DNA from: DATLZU01 sp051293835
GTDB taxonomy: Bacteria > Nitrospirota > Nitrospiria > Nitrospirales > Nitrospiraceae
Length of the DNA: 64,000 nt
Direction of reading: 5' to 3'
Assembly (NCBI GenBank): GCA_051293835.1
Contig: JBPKMA010000013.1
Span: 1 to 64,000 of the forward strand
Shown here: in pieces, positions 17,554 through 27,093 of the stretch
How positions within the stretch are numbered: the first letter of the stretch is position 1
How the letters are laid out: the number at the start of each line of letters is the position of its first letter
Made by a program: the position numbers and the translations under genes
Notes under the pieces: generated by a model
The model's input: the letters and a program-made list of their open reading frames with translations, nothing else
What the model was told of the DNA's origin: nothing
The model's database searches: none

Positions 17554-18486
17554 ATGGGAGTGTTCACGCGAGCGGTGTTCGTGGCGGTGATGAGCGGTTT
17601 AGCGGGGGCGGCGTGGGCCTACGAAGAAGTTCCGGTGCCGGAGGGGGGCACCATCGTCGGCACTGTGATCTTTGATGGGAAGGTCCCCAAGCCGAAAGGC
17701 TACAACCTCACCACGTTGCCCGATCCGTTGTACTGTGGGCGCATTTCTGACGGACAGGGCTGGCGTATTTTGCAGCCCTTCGACGTCGGGCCCGCGGGCG
17801 AGTTTCGCGACGTGGTGGTGTATCTGGAGGGGGTCGAGAAGGGCAAGCCCTTTCCCGACCACAGCGTGCCCCAAATCCAGGCGAAGGATTGTCTCTTTCT
17901 CCCGTTCACCACGGTCGTGCGGGACAATCAATCGGTCACCGTGGTCAATATGGATCCGGTCATGCACGACATTCAGGCCTATGAGACCTCTCACTTGGGA
18001 GCGCGTGTGCTGTTCAACGTGCCGCTGCCGATGAACCCTCAGCATCCACGGAACTTCAAAGACCGCAGCGAAGCTGCCCTGTACCACAAACACATGGCCG
18101 GCGCGCCCGTGAAGCAATTGGTCAATTTGAGCAAGGGCCGGCGGATCTTCGTCATGCAATGCGGCTTCCACGCGTACATGGAAAGCTGGGGACTGGCCGT
18201 CCAGAACCCGTATTATGCGAAGACCGACGAACAGGGCCGGTTCACCATCGCGGATGTGCCGCCGGGCACCTACTCGTTGGCCGTTTGGCATCCATACATT
18301 CGGACCATGATCACACAAACCGTGACCGTCGGTCCCAAACAGACGGTCGAAACCCGCCTGGTGGTTCCGGCCCCGACGGGACGGCTCTATGCCAACGAAG
18401 TCTTGGACCATCCGTACAACCGATACAGCGTGACGGACGACATGAAAAAAGAGATCGAGCCGATGGTGGAAACCCAACGTCATTGA
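17554..18486 (+). CDS. Exported cupredoxin-like protein 1 with carboxypeptidase-regulatory-like domain
   Basis: 310 residues with a signal peptide ending near AWA. The central part looks like a cupredoxin fold: His138 (MDPVMHDIQ) and a C203-x2-H206-x2-M209 motif (CGFHAYM) supply the set of ligands expected for a type 1 copper. The C-terminal 90 residues form a carboxypeptidase-regulatory-like beta sandwich (GRFTIADVPPGTYSLAVW). ATG 17554 is chosen over 17476 because AGGAGGGG lies just upstream and the signal peptide then starts correctly. Its close paralogue is at 33326. Together they bracket the Hyf-like and multicopper oxidase genes. Probable role: periplasmic electron carrier (inference). 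Confidence 0.7.
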   Translation: MGVFTRAVFVAVMSGLAGAAWAYEEVPVPEGGTIVGTVIFDGKVPKPKGYNLTTLPDPLYCGRISDGQGWRILQPFDVGPAGEFRDVVVYLEGVEKGKPFPDHSVPQIQAKDCLFLPFTTVVRDNQSVTVVNMDPVMHDIQAYETSHLGARVLFNVPLPMNPQHPRNFKDRSEAALYHKHMAGAPVKQLVNLSKGRRIFVMQCGFHAYMESWGLAVQNPYYAKTDEQGRFTIADVPPGTYSLAVWHPYIRTMITQTVTVGPKQTVETRLVVPAPTGRLYANEVLDHPYNRYSVTDDMKKEIEPMVETQRH

Positions 18487-18663
18487 TCCGGCAAGCGCCG
18501 GTCATCGTTGTGAGTGGCAGCGATCGGTTCCTTCTGCCGGAAAATCGTCGCATGATTCCTGTGTATGCCCAAGTACTGTGATCGATTGTAGATGCGCCTC
18601 TGAGCATTCATCCCTTCACGCCGATCCCGGTTCGGCCAAACCGATAGGACGCTTTCCAACCCC

Positions 18664-20688
18664 ATGCTGAATTTCTTGTGGTTCGCGCTCGGGTGCTATG
18701 CGCTCGGGATCCTGTCACCCCTGTGCGTGCGCCGTCCGCAGGCGCAAGTCCTTGCCGCCCACTTGTTTGCCACCGCTGCCGCCGGAATCGGGGTTGGGCT
18801 CGGAATCTGGGGACTGCTCTCCACAAAACCGCTTGCCGCTGCGATCGAGTCGTCCCTGCCGCTGCTCGCCTTTGCGATCAGGCTCGATCCCCTTGCCTCG
18901 TTCTTCCTGCTTACCATCTCGCTCGTCGCGCTCGCCGTCTCGATCTACGCGATCGGCTACGTCCCGTACATCAGGGGCGGTGCCTCCGTGAACGCGCTTG
19001 GCGCGCTCTACAACGCCTTCTTGGCCTCGATGACGCTGGTGGTGCTGGCCGATAACGGCTTTTTGTTCCTCATCGTCTGGGAGCTGATGTCGCTGCTTTC
19101 CTACTTCCTGGTGGTGACGGAGCATGAGAAGGCGGATGTGCGCTACGCGGGCTTGTTCTACCTGATCATGGCGCATGTCGGCACCGCCTTCATCCTGCTG
19201 GCGTTTCTGATTTTCTTCCAGCAGGCCGGGTCGTTCTCGTTCGACGCGTTCCGGCGTGTGGAGACGACTTTGCCGGAAGGGATGAGAGCCCTCGCGTTTG
19301 TGACGGCGCTGATCGGTTTCGGCGCCAAAGCCGGCATTGTGCCGCTCCATGTCTGGCTCCCGTACGCCCACCCGGCCGCGTCCTCGCATGTCTCGGCACT
19401 GATGTCCGGGGTCATGATCAAGACGGCGATCTACGCGCTGATTCGCGTCTGGTTCGATTTTCTCGGCGGGCAATTCCCGTGGTGGTGGGGGGTCGCGGTG
19501 CTCGTCATCGGTGCGGTGTCGGCGCTGTTGGGCGTCATGTACGCATTGATGGAGCATGATCTCAAAAGTCTGCTGGCCTATCACAGTGTCGAGAACATCG
19601 GGATTATCCTGCTGGGGATTGGCGCGGGCATGATCTTTCAGACGTACGGGCTCAAGGAGTTAGCTGCCCTGGGTGTGCTGGCCGGGCTCTACCATACCGT
19701 CAATCATGCGATCTTCAAGGCGCTCTTGTTTCTGGGCGCCGGCGCGTTGCTCTACGCGACCCATACGCGCAACTTGGAAGACTACGGAGGCTTGCTCCGT
19801 CGCATGCCCTGGACGGGGCTCTGTTTCCTGATCGGAGCGGTCTCCATCTCGGCGTTGCCTCCCACGAATGGCTTTGTCAGCGAGTGGCTCGTCTTCCAAA
19901 GTCTGTTTCTCAGTTTTCAGATTCCGACCGTGCTGCTGAAACTGGTGCTGCCACTCGCCGCGGCGATGTTGGCGCTCACGGGGGTGTTGGCGCTCGCTTG
20001 CTTTACGAAGGCGTTTGGCATCGCGTTTCTCGCGCTGCCCCGGAGCCCCCAGGCGCGGCGCGCGCAAGAGGTGCCGGTCTCCATGCGCCTCGGCATGGGT
20101 ACGCTCGCTGCGGTCTGCGTGCTGCTGGGGATCGGGGCGATGGGTGTGGTCCCGCTGCTGGACCGGGTCATCACCCCCTTCATGGGAACGGCGATCAGCG
20201 GCAAAGTGGTGACGCTCGACGGCTGGGCCCTGGCGCCCGTGAACGTGGAGTTTTCGAGTCTCTCTCCTCCCGCGCTCGCTCTCGGCTTAATCGTCTTGTC
20301 GCTCCTGGGGCTCGCGCTGGTCGCGGCGTTCGGCGGTCTGAGGCAGAAACGCTATTGCCGGACCTGGGGATGCGGAATCAACCTGACACCCCGCATGCAA
20401 TACACCGCAACCGGGTTCGCCCAGCCGATCAGGCAGGTGTTCAGCGCGATCTATCGGCCTACGGTGAAATTGGAGACGGAGATGCTCGAAGAGTCCCGCT
20501 ATTTCGCCAAGCGGCGCCGGTTCGAGTTCCATATCGAGCCGCTCTTCCAGAAATATCTCTATGACCCGATCGTGGCATTGTTCTCGAGCTTGGCTGACCG
20601 CCTGCGGGTCATCCAGGCCGGAAGTCTCCATCTCTACCTGACCTACATCTTCGTGACCCTGGTGGTGCTGTTGCTCTTGGCAGTGTAG
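18664..20688 (+). CDS. hyfB: Hyf-like antiporter subunit (HyfB/NuoL family)
   Basis: 674-residue polytopic membrane protein of the proton-conducting membrane transporter family. The helix-5 Glu is kept (FLIVWELMSLLSYF) and so are the helix-7/8 lysines (GFGAKAGIVPLHVWLPYAH, MIKTAIY), residues used for ion translocation in complex I. It starts a run of seven same-strand genes in the order B-C-E-F-F'-G-I. There is a long loop and final helix after about residue 560, as in HyfB. The complex would pump ions with energy from an electron-transfer arm encoded by hyfG and hyfI. Confidence 0.88.
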   Translation: MLNFLWFALGCYALGILSPLCVRRPQAQVLAAHLFATAAAGIGVGLGIWGLLSTKPLAAAIESSLPLLAFAIRLDPLASFFLLTISLVALAVSIYAIGYVPYIRGGASVNALGALYNAFLASMTLVVLADNGFLFLIVWELMSLLSYFLVVTEHEKADVRYAGLFYLIMAHVGTAFILLAFLIFFQQAGSFSFDAFRRVETTLPEGMRALAFVTALIGFGAKAGIVPLHVWLPYAHPAASSHVSALMSGVMIKTAIYALIRVWFDFLGGQFPWWWGVAVLVIGAVSALLGVMYALMEHDLKSLLAYHSVENIGIILLGIGAGMIFQTYGLKELAALGVLAGLYHTVNHAIFKALLFLGAGALLYATHTRNLEDYGGLLRRMPWTGLCFLIGAVSISALPPTNGFVSEWLVFQSLFLSFQIPTVLLKLVLPLAAAMLALTGVLALACFTKAFGIAFLALPRSPQARRAQEVPVSMRLGMGTLAAVCVLLGIGAMGVVPLLDRVITPFMGTAISGKVVTLDGWALAPVNVEFSSLSPPALALGLIVLSLLGLALVAAFGGLRQKRYCRTWGCGINLTPRMQYTATGFAQPIRQVFSAIYRPTVKLETEMLEESRYFAKRRRFEFHIEPLFQKYLYDPIVALFSSLADRLRVIQAGSLHLYLTYIFVTLVVLLLLAV

Positions 20689-20762
20689 AAGAACGTTCGT
20701 GCGGTTTATCTGTTTGTCTGGTTTGTGTGGTTCAACGAAACAAACCAGACAGGCCAACTCAT

Positions 20763-21713
20763 ATGTTGCAAGCCGTCACGCTGGTCATCGCCCAAACGAT
20801 TGTCCTCCTGGCTGTTTCCCCGTTCATCGTGGGACTCATCCGCAAGGTGAAGGCGCGCCTGCAGCTGCGCCGGGGGGCGAGTGTCTTCCAGCCCTATGCC
20901 GACCTTGCTAAGCTCTTTCGCAAGCAGCCGGTTGTATCCACCGCGACGTCATGGATCTTTACCGCGACACCATACCTCGTCTTCGCCTCGACGCTGGCGG
21001 CTGGTCTCCTGGTCCCGGCCTTTACCTCCAGAATCCCGCTGAACTTCGCGGGGAACATCATTGCGCTCGTGTATCTGTTAGCGCTGGGGACCTTCTTTCT
21101 CATCCTGGCCGGTCTCGACGCCGGCTCTGCCTTCGGTGGAATGGGAAGCAGCCGGGAAGCGATCGTGGCCTCGCTGACCGAGCCGGCCATGATCATGTCC
21201 ATCTTCGCCATCGCGCTGACCGCCGGTTCCACGAATCTCTCCACCATCGTGCACAAGACCGCCTTGCTGGAAGGGATCGTAACCGACCCCTCGCCTCACC
21301 TGATGGCGCTGGCGGCGCTGTTCATCGTGGCCATCGCCGAAACCGGCCGGGTGCCGGTGGACAATCCGGCGACGCACCTGGAACTGACGATGATCCATGA
21401 AGCCATGATTCTGGAATATTCGGGCCGGTACCTGGCGCTTGTGGAGTGGGCCGCCGGGCTCAAGTTGCTGGTGTTTCTCACGGTGATCGTGAACGTGTTT
21501 GCCCCGTGGGGGATCGCCACCCGCATGGAACCGGTCGCGCTCGTACTCGGCCTCCTGGTCTATCTGGCGAAGGTCTCGGGGTTGGCGGTGGTGATCGGCG
21601 TCCTCGAATCCATGTTCGCCAAGCTCCGGCTGTTTCGCGTGACGGAATTTCTGGGGGTCGCGTTCATCCTGGCGCTTCTGGGCATGATCTTCTTCTACAT
21701 CCTGCGAGGGTAG
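20763..21713 (+). CDS. hyfC: Hyf-like membrane anchor subunit (HyfC/NuoH family)
   Basis: 316 residues, eight or so membrane helices. Family marks include LQLRRGASVFQPYADLAKLF in the first cytoplasmic loop and the acidic ETGRVPVDNPATHLELTM segment that lines the NuoH channel. It links the peripheral electron-transfer arm to the antiporter subunits. The ATG at 20763 is chosen as the point where family similarity begins. An in-frame ATG-like start 36 nt upstream adds a non-conserved tail. Confidence 0.88.
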   Translation: MLQAVTLVIAQTIVLLAVSPFIVGLIRKVKARLQLRRGASVFQPYADLAKLFRKQPVVSTATSWIFTATPYLVFASTLAAGLLVPAFTSRIPLNFAGNIIALVYLLALGTFFLILAGLDAGSAFGGMGSSREAIVASLTEPAMIMSIFAIALTAGSTNLSTIVHKTALLEGIVTDPSPHLMALAALFIVAIAETGRVPVDNPATHLELTMIHEAMILEYSGRYLALVEWAAGLKLLVFLTVIVNVFAPWGIATRMEPVALVLGLLVYLAKVSGLAVVIGVLESMFAKLRLFRVTEFLGVAFILALLGMIFFYILRG

Positions 21714-21714
21714 C

Positions 21715-22386
21715 GTGTCACTTGTTTCTCCCGAGATCGGTTCGCAATTGGTGGATCTCTGCTCCGCGCTGCTCCTGCTGACCTGTTTCGGCATCGTGGC
21801 CCAACGGAGGCTGTCGGCCTGTGTGGACTTGTTTGCCCTGCAGTCGGGGTTTTTGGCGCTGACCGCGACCGTGGTGGCATTTCTCACCGGCATCCACCAC
21901 ATCTATGTCGCGGCCGCCCTCACCGTCGTCATCAAGATCATCGTGATCCCGCGCATCCTCAAACAAGTCATCGAGCGGTTGAACGTGACGCGTGAGTTGG
22001 TCATGAACGTGAACATCCCGGCCGGATTGCTGATCTGCGGCGGGTTGGTGATGCTGGCCTTCTCCATCTCCCAGCCCATCATCCCGTTGGGATTCCTGCT
22101 GACCCGGGATTCGCTGGCCATCGCGTTGGCGATCGTGCTGATCGGCTTCTTCACGATGATCGCCCGCAAGAAGGCCGTCACGCAGGTGATCGGCTTCCTG
22201 GTCATGGAAAACGGCCTGTTCCTGGGCGCCACGGCGGCCGCCTACGGCATGCCGCTGATCGTGGAGTTGGGTGTGTTCTTCGACGTGCTGGTCGGTGCCT
22301 TGATCATCGGGATCTATACCCATCGGTTGCAGGACGCCTTCGACACGGTGGATACGAGCAAGTTCACAATCTTGAAGGAGCAGTGA
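21715..22386 (+). CDS. hyfE: Hyf-like membrane subunit (HyfE; NuoK-containing)
   Basis: 223 residues with about six membrane helices. Its C-terminal half corresponds to NuoK, with a membrane Glu in VMENGLFLGATAAAYG that aligns with the NuoK channel glutamates. GTG start 1 bp after the HyfC stop, so translation is coupled. It ends 3 bp before the first HyfF gene. Confidence 0.85.
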   Translation: MSLVSPEIGSQLVDLCSALLLLTCFGIVAQRRLSACVDLFALQSGFLALTATVVAFLTGIHHIYVAAALTVVIKIIVIPRILKQVIERLNVTRELVMNVNIPAGLLICGGLVMLAFSISQPIIPLGFLLTRDSLAIALAIVLIGFFTMIARKKAVTQVIGFLVMENGLFLGATAAAYGMPLIVELGVFFDVLVGALIIGIYTHRLQDAFDTVDTSKFTILKEQ

Positions 22387-22389
22387 GGC

Positions 22390-23865
22390 ATGGCTTGGCC
22401 GCTTGTCCTCTTGGTCGCGGCGCCCCTCGTCGCCGGTGTCGCGAGTCTGCTCGCGAGAGACCGGCGCATCGTGGACGCGCTGCAGTGCGTGCAAGCTGGT
22501 GCGATCCCGGCATCGGCTGTTCTGGTGGCGGAGCGCGTCATTTCCGGCGGGGGTGTGTCGGCGGGCATCTTCTTGCAGGCCGACGCGCTGAGCGCCTGGC
22601 TTGATGTGATCATCGGCGTGGTGGGGAGCACCGGGACCTTGTATGCGGTCGGCTACATGGGCGAGGAGATGGACCGCGGCCATCTGTCCGCAAGGCGCTA
22701 CCAGCGGTTCTTCTGTCTGTTCGATCTGTACCTCGCCGCCATGCTCGTGGCGGTCAATCAGGAAAACATCGCTCTCATGTGGATTGCAGTTGAAGGATCG
22801 ACGCTTTCCGCCGCGCTGCTGATCGGATTCGAGCGCAGCAAGGCTGCCCTGGAGGCCGGCTGGAAGTATGTGATTTTGAGCTCAGTGGGCATTGCGCTGG
22901 CCCTGTTCGGGACCATCCTCGTCTACTATTCCTCCGAACATCTGCTGGGGGTGTCGAGTGAGGCGCTGCGCTGGCTCCAATTGTATCAGGTGGCCGAAGG
23001 GCTGGATCCGACCGCCATCAAGGTGGCGTTCATCTTCGCCGTGATCGGCTACGGGACAAAGGCTGGCGTGGCACCGATGCATACCTGGCTGCCGGACGCG
23101 CACGCCGAAGCGCCGACGCCGGTGAGTGCCATGTTGTCGGCGAACATGCTGACGCTAGCGGTCTACGCCATCCTGCGGTTCAAGGCGGTGACGGACCGGG
23201 CGGTGGGACCGGCGTTCAGCGGCAGACTCCTGGTCGGACTGGGCTTGCTCTCGCTGACCATCGCGGCGGCGTTCTTCCTCGTGCAGCGCGACTACAAGCG
23301 ACTGTTCGCCTATTCCAGCATCGAACACATCGGGATCGCATTGCTGGGCTTCGGCGTCGGTGGAGCCGGAACCTTTGCGGGCGCCTGGCACCTCATGAAT
23401 CATGCGCTGGCGAAGTCTACGGCCTTCTATGGCGCAGGGCTGGTTTTCCTCCGGCACGATCACAAATTGCTCGACCGGGTGACGGGGCTCCTCAGTCAGA
23501 TGCCCCTTGCGGGCGGCGCGATCCTGGTCGCCGGTGTCGCGCTGGCCGGCCTGCCGCCGTTCGGACTGTTCGCGAGCGAAGTCTTGATCGCGGCCGGGGC
23601 GTACATGGCGAGGCTGGAGCTGGCCGCCGCGTTTCTGGGGCTGCTTGCGCTGGCGTTTGCGACCTTGCTGTATCAAGTGTTCCGCATGACGCTAGGCTCG
23701 CCGGAAGACGCGGGTCGTGCGGTAGGGCCTCGGTGCCCTCTGTTCACCGGCGCTGCCGTGGGAATCAATGTGGCGCTGTTGGGAGCGATCGGCCTGCACG
23801 TGCCGCCGGGGCTTGCAACCCTGCTCCGGTCGCTCGAGTCAATCCTCACTGTGGAGGCGCCGTGA
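22390..23865 (+). CDS. hyfF: Hyf-like antiporter subunit (HyfF, copy 1)
   Basis: 491 residues, polytopic. The ion-channel Glu is in LMWIAVEGSTLSAALL and the helix-7 Lys in YGTKAGVAPMHTWLPDAHAE. It is clearly paralogous to the next gene, sharing long collinear blocks such as FLVQRDYKRLFAYSS. GGAG lies before the ATG. Two adjacent HyfF-like genes in addition to HyfB give the complex three antiporter-like subunits. Confidence 0.88.
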   Translation: MAWPLVLLVAAPLVAGVASLLARDRRIVDALQCVQAGAIPASAVLVAERVISGGGVSAGIFLQADALSAWLDVIIGVVGSTGTLYAVGYMGEEMDRGHLSARRYQRFFCLFDLYLAAMLVAVNQENIALMWIAVEGSTLSAALLIGFERSKAALEAGWKYVILSSVGIALALFGTILVYYSSEHLLGVSSEALRWLQLYQVAEGLDPTAIKVAFIFAVIGYGTKAGVAPMHTWLPDAHAEAPTPVSAMLSANMLTLAVYAILRFKAVTDRAVGPAFSGRLLVGLGLLSLTIAAAFFLVQRDYKRLFAYSSIEHIGIALLGFGVGGAGTFAGAWHLMNHALAKSTAFYGAGLVFLRHDHKLLDRVTGLLSQMPLAGGAILVAGVALAGLPPFGLFASEVLIAAGAYMARLELAAAFLGLLALAFATLLYQVFRMTLGSPEDAGRAVGPRCPLFTGAAVGINVALLGAIGLHVPPGLATLLRSLESILTVEAP

Positions 23866-25409
23866 TGGGGACGGGTACGACTCTGGTTGTGGTCCTTCTC
23901 GGGGCGCCGCTGCTCGCAGCGGGTCTGAGTTTGCTCACCAAGCGCGCTCAGGTGCTGCACGGGCTGAACCTGGCCACCATGACTGCGCTGGGCATTGCCG
24001 AGACGGCCGTGGTTCAACACATCGTGGTGCGGGGACCCTTTACGGCGTTGCAGGGACTCGTCTCTCTCGATGCGCTGTCCGCCTTCATCCTGTTGATCAT
24101 TGTGGGTATCGGTCTCACCTGTTCGCTCTATACGTGGTCCTACCTCGACGAGTACGTTGCGCAGGGCGCGGTCTCGCCGCGGCGGCTCAGTCGGTTCTTT
24201 TTCCTGTTTCATCTGTTTCTTTTCGCGATGATCGCCGCGACAACGGCGAACAACCTGGGCGTGCTCTGGGTTGCCGTCGAAGGGACCACGCTGGCGACGA
24301 CCTTTCTCATCGCGTTCTTCCGAAGGCGTGAATCGCTCGAGGCCGGCTGGAAATATCTGATCCTCTGTTCGGTCGGGATCGCGCTGGCGTTATTCGGGAC
24401 CGTGTTGACCTATTACTCGTCGGTGCGGGTCTTAGGGGACGTCAGCGCGGCGCTGAACGTCACCATGCTTCAAGAGGTGGCCGACCAACTGGATCCCCAT
24501 GTGCTCAAGCTCGCGTTCATCTTTATCCTCGTCGGGTACGGCACCAAGATCGGCCTCGTGCCCATGCATACGTGGGTTCCTGAGGCGTACAGCGAAGCGC
24601 CCGCGCCGGTCACGGCGATGCTGGCCGGTGTCTTAGAGACCGTCTCGGTGTACGCCGTCCTCCGCAGCAAGGCTGTCATGGACCATGCGCTGCCGGCAGG
24701 GTTCACGGGCAACTTGCTGATGGTCTTCGGTTTGCTCTCGTTCGTCGTGGCCGCACTCTTCATGTTGGTCCAGCGGGACTACAAGCGCCTGTTTGCGTAC
24801 TCGAGCGTCGAGCACATGGGCCTAGCGATGGTGGGATTCGGGGTGGGCAGCCAGGCCGGCACGTTCGGCGGCCTCTTTCATCTCCTCAACCACGCGTTAG
24901 CCAAGTCGCTGGCGTTTTTCTCAGCCGGCAATGTGCATCGCCGGTACGCCGCCCGCGAGATTGACCAGGTGCGAGGACTGGCGACTGTTCAGCCGCTGAC
25001 GGCGGCGGCCATGCTGGTCGCGGGCTTGGCGCTGGTCGGCATGCCCCCCTTCTCGATGTTCATCAGCGAGACCATGGTCGTGTCAGCCCTGGCCAGTCAA
25101 CGTTTTGCCTCCGATACGCTCCACCTCGGAAGGTTCCTAACCGTTACCATTGCCGATGATGTGCGCAGTCTTGCGATCGTAACGTTCGTCCTGGTGTTTG
25201 CCGTCGCTCTGTTCGCAGGATTCATGTCTCGCGTGGTCGTGATGGTCTGGGGAACTCCTCCGGACGGCGTCAGGTGCGGCGAAGGATGGGAGATCGGACA
25301 CGTGCCGCTGATTGTGACGATCGCGGCGCTGGTTGGGCTTGGGATGACGATGCCGGATCCGATCAAAGGGTTGGTGGATCGAGCGGTCTCGGTGTTGCTG
25401 AGGGAATAA
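23865..25409 (+). CDS. hyfF: Hyf-like antiporter subunit (HyfF, copy 2)
   Basis: 514 residues, polytopic, paralogue of the preceding gene. Conserved Glu in VLWVAVEGTTLATTFL, Lys in YGTKIGLVPMHTWVPEAYSE and the FMLVQRDYKRLFAYSS block. The ATG overlaps the previous stop by one base (TGATG), so the two are co-translated. A longer frame reaching back to 23733 overlaps the previous gene and is rejected. Confidence 0.88.
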   Translation: MGTGTTLVVVLLGAPLLAAGLSLLTKRAQVLHGLNLATMTALGIAETAVVQHIVVRGPFTALQGLVSLDALSAFILLIIVGIGLTCSLYTWSYLDEYVAQGAVSPRRLSRFFFLFHLFLFAMIAATTANNLGVLWVAVEGTTLATTFLIAFFRRRESLEAGWKYLILCSVGIALALFGTVLTYYSSVRVLGDVSAALNVTMLQEVADQLDPHVLKLAFIFILVGYGTKIGLVPMHTWVPEAYSEAPAPVTAMLAGVLETVSVYAVLRSKAVMDHALPAGFTGNLLMVFGLLSFVVAALFMLVQRDYKRLFAYSSVEHMGLAMVGFGVGSQAGTFGGLFHLLNHALAKSLAFFSAGNVHRRYAAREIDQVRGLATVQPLTAAAMLVAGLALVGMPPFSMFISETMVVSALASQRFASDTLHLGRFLTVTIADDVRSLAIVTFVLVFAVALFAGFMSRVVVMVWGTPPDGVRCGEGWEIGHVPLIVTIAALVGLGMTMPDPIKGLVDRAVSVLLRE

Positions 25410-25419
25410 AAATAAGAAG

Positions 25420-27012
25420 ATGGCAGACGCAAAGACGGCGGTCGCGTTGTTGCAACAAGCGTTTCCGAGCGCTGTGGTGGGAACCGGCGAGGTTCACGGC
25501 ACGCCGCTCGTTCGTCTCCAAGTCGACCAGGTGCCGTTGGTCGCGCACTACCTGCACACCAAGCCGGACCTGCGCGGCAGCTTGTCGCTCCTCTGGGCGG
25601 TCGACCACCGGCCCCGCGAGGCGCGCGACGAGCTGTTGTATCTCTTCACGCTCGAGGAACGGCGTGATTGGGTGGTGCTCGCGACCGAGCTGTTAGGCGG
25701 TTCCCGCCAGTTCCGCTCCATCACGCCGTCCGTCCACGCGGCCAAGTGGTACGAGCGCGAGATCCGCGACATGTTCGGCCTGATTCCTGTTGGCCATCCG
25801 GACATGCGCCGGCTGGTGCGCCACGAACACTGGCCGAAGGGGACGCACCCGCTCAAGAAAGAGTTCCGATGGGACACCGTGCTCGCCCGGGCCCAGGGGC
25901 AGTATGCCTTCCGTCACATCGAGGGCGAAGGCGTGTTCGAGGTCCCGGTCGGTCCGATCCACGCGGGGATCATCGAGCCGGGCCACTTCCGATTCTCCGT
26001 CGCCGGGGAGCCCATCATGCAGCTGGAAGTGCGCCACTTCTGGAAGCATCGCGGGGTCGAGAAGCTCTTCGAACAGATGACCCTGACGGATGCCGTCTCG
26101 CTGGCGGAACGGGTGTCTGGCGACACGACCGTTGGCCATGGGCTTGCCTACTGCCAGGCGGCCGAAACGCTGCTGGGGATCGAGGTGCCGCCCCGCGCTC
26201 GCTATCTCCGCAGCCTCTTCCTCGAGTTGGAGCGTATCTACAATCATCTGGGCGACGTCGGTGCAATCTGTAACGATACTGCCTATGCGCTGGCCCATGC
26301 GCATTGCGGCCGGATGAAGGAGCGGATCCTGCAGCTCAACGATCGGTTGGCTGGGTCGCGGTTTCTGCGCGGCGTGATCCGGGTCGGCGGTGTCGGCCTC
26401 GATCTGAGCGAGCGGCAGTTGGAGAACGTGGTGACGGAGCTGGACGCCATCGAGTCCGATTTTGCCGAGCTCGAACGCATTCTGTTCGCCAATGCTTCGC
26501 TGACGGACCGGTTGGAGACGACGGGGGTGCTGACTGAACAGATTGCCTGGGACCATGCCGTGATGGGGGTCGTGGGTCGGGCATCGGGCATCGATCGGGA
26601 CATCCGGCGGGATCGCCCCTTTGCCGCCTATGGAGAACTTCGGCCTAAGGTGCCTGTCTACCGGTACGGGGATGTCCGCGCGCGGATGCGCGTCCGGATG
26701 GACGAGTTGCATGAATCGGTGAGGCTCATTCGGGAGATCCGCCGGCGGATCCCGTCCGGGTTGGTGACAGCGACGCCGAGCCGAACACCGGGAGCGGGAG
26801 AATGGGCGTTGTCCGCGGTTGAAGGGTGGCGAGGTGAAATTCTCTACATGGTCATGGCCGGTACAGGCGGGCGGATTCACCGATGCAAGGTGCGCGATCC
26901 CTCGTTCGTGAACTGGCCGGCGATCCAATGGGCGGTCTTAGGCAATATCATCCCGGATTTTCCGCTGATCAACAAAAGCTTCAATTTGTCGTACGCGGGG
27001 AATGACTTATGA
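25420..27012 (+). CDS. hyfG: Hyf-like large subunit (NuoC-NuoD fusion) without NiFe ligands
   Basis: 530 residues: NuoC-like domain (1-165, ending HPLKKEFRWD) and NuoD/NiFe-large-subunit-like domain (175-530). The L1 site reads AERVSGDTTVGH, with Ser233 and Thr236 where a hydrogenase has two Cys. The L2 site reads RDPSFVNW, with Ser495 and Asn498 in place of the C-terminal Cys pair. The protein therefore cannot hold a NiFe centre. It fits the Ehr (energy-converting hydrogenase-related) class, or a quinone- or other-acceptor-reactive relative of NuoD. The real electron partner is unknown. Confidence 0.88.
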   Translation: MADAKTAVALLQQAFPSAVVGTGEVHGTPLVRLQVDQVPLVAHYLHTKPDLRGSLSLLWAVDHRPREARDELLYLFTLEERRDWVVLATELLGGSRQFRSITPSVHAAKWYEREIRDMFGLIPVGHPDMRRLVRHEHWPKGTHPLKKEFRWDTVLARAQGQYAFRHIEGEGVFEVPVGPIHAGIIEPGHFRFSVAGEPIMQLEVRHFWKHRGVEKLFEQMTLTDAVSLAERVSGDTTVGHGLAYCQAAETLLGIEVPPRARYLRSLFLELERIYNHLGDVGAICNDTAYALAHAHCGRMKERILQLNDRLAGSRFLRGVIRVGGVGLDLSERQLENVVTELDAIESDFAELERILFANASLTDRLETTGVLTEQIAWDHAVMGVVGRASGIDRDIRRDRPFAAYGELRPKVPVYRYGDVRARMRVRMDELHESVRLIREIRRRIPSGLVTATPSRTPGAGEWALSAVEGWRGEILYMVMAGTGGRIHRCKVRDPSFVNWPAIQWAVLGNIIPDFPLINKSFNLSYAGNDL

Positions 27013-27093
27013 GAAAGAGCGGATAGCTGGCAGAGAGCAGCCTGAGGTTAAAGGCCCTACGCTGCTGGCTGGTCGCTAACCATGGAGGAAACC

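Noticed and set aside
25693..26928. 411-residue minus-strand open frame
   Set aside because: Shadow of the Hyf-like large subunit, with no domain and no start signal.
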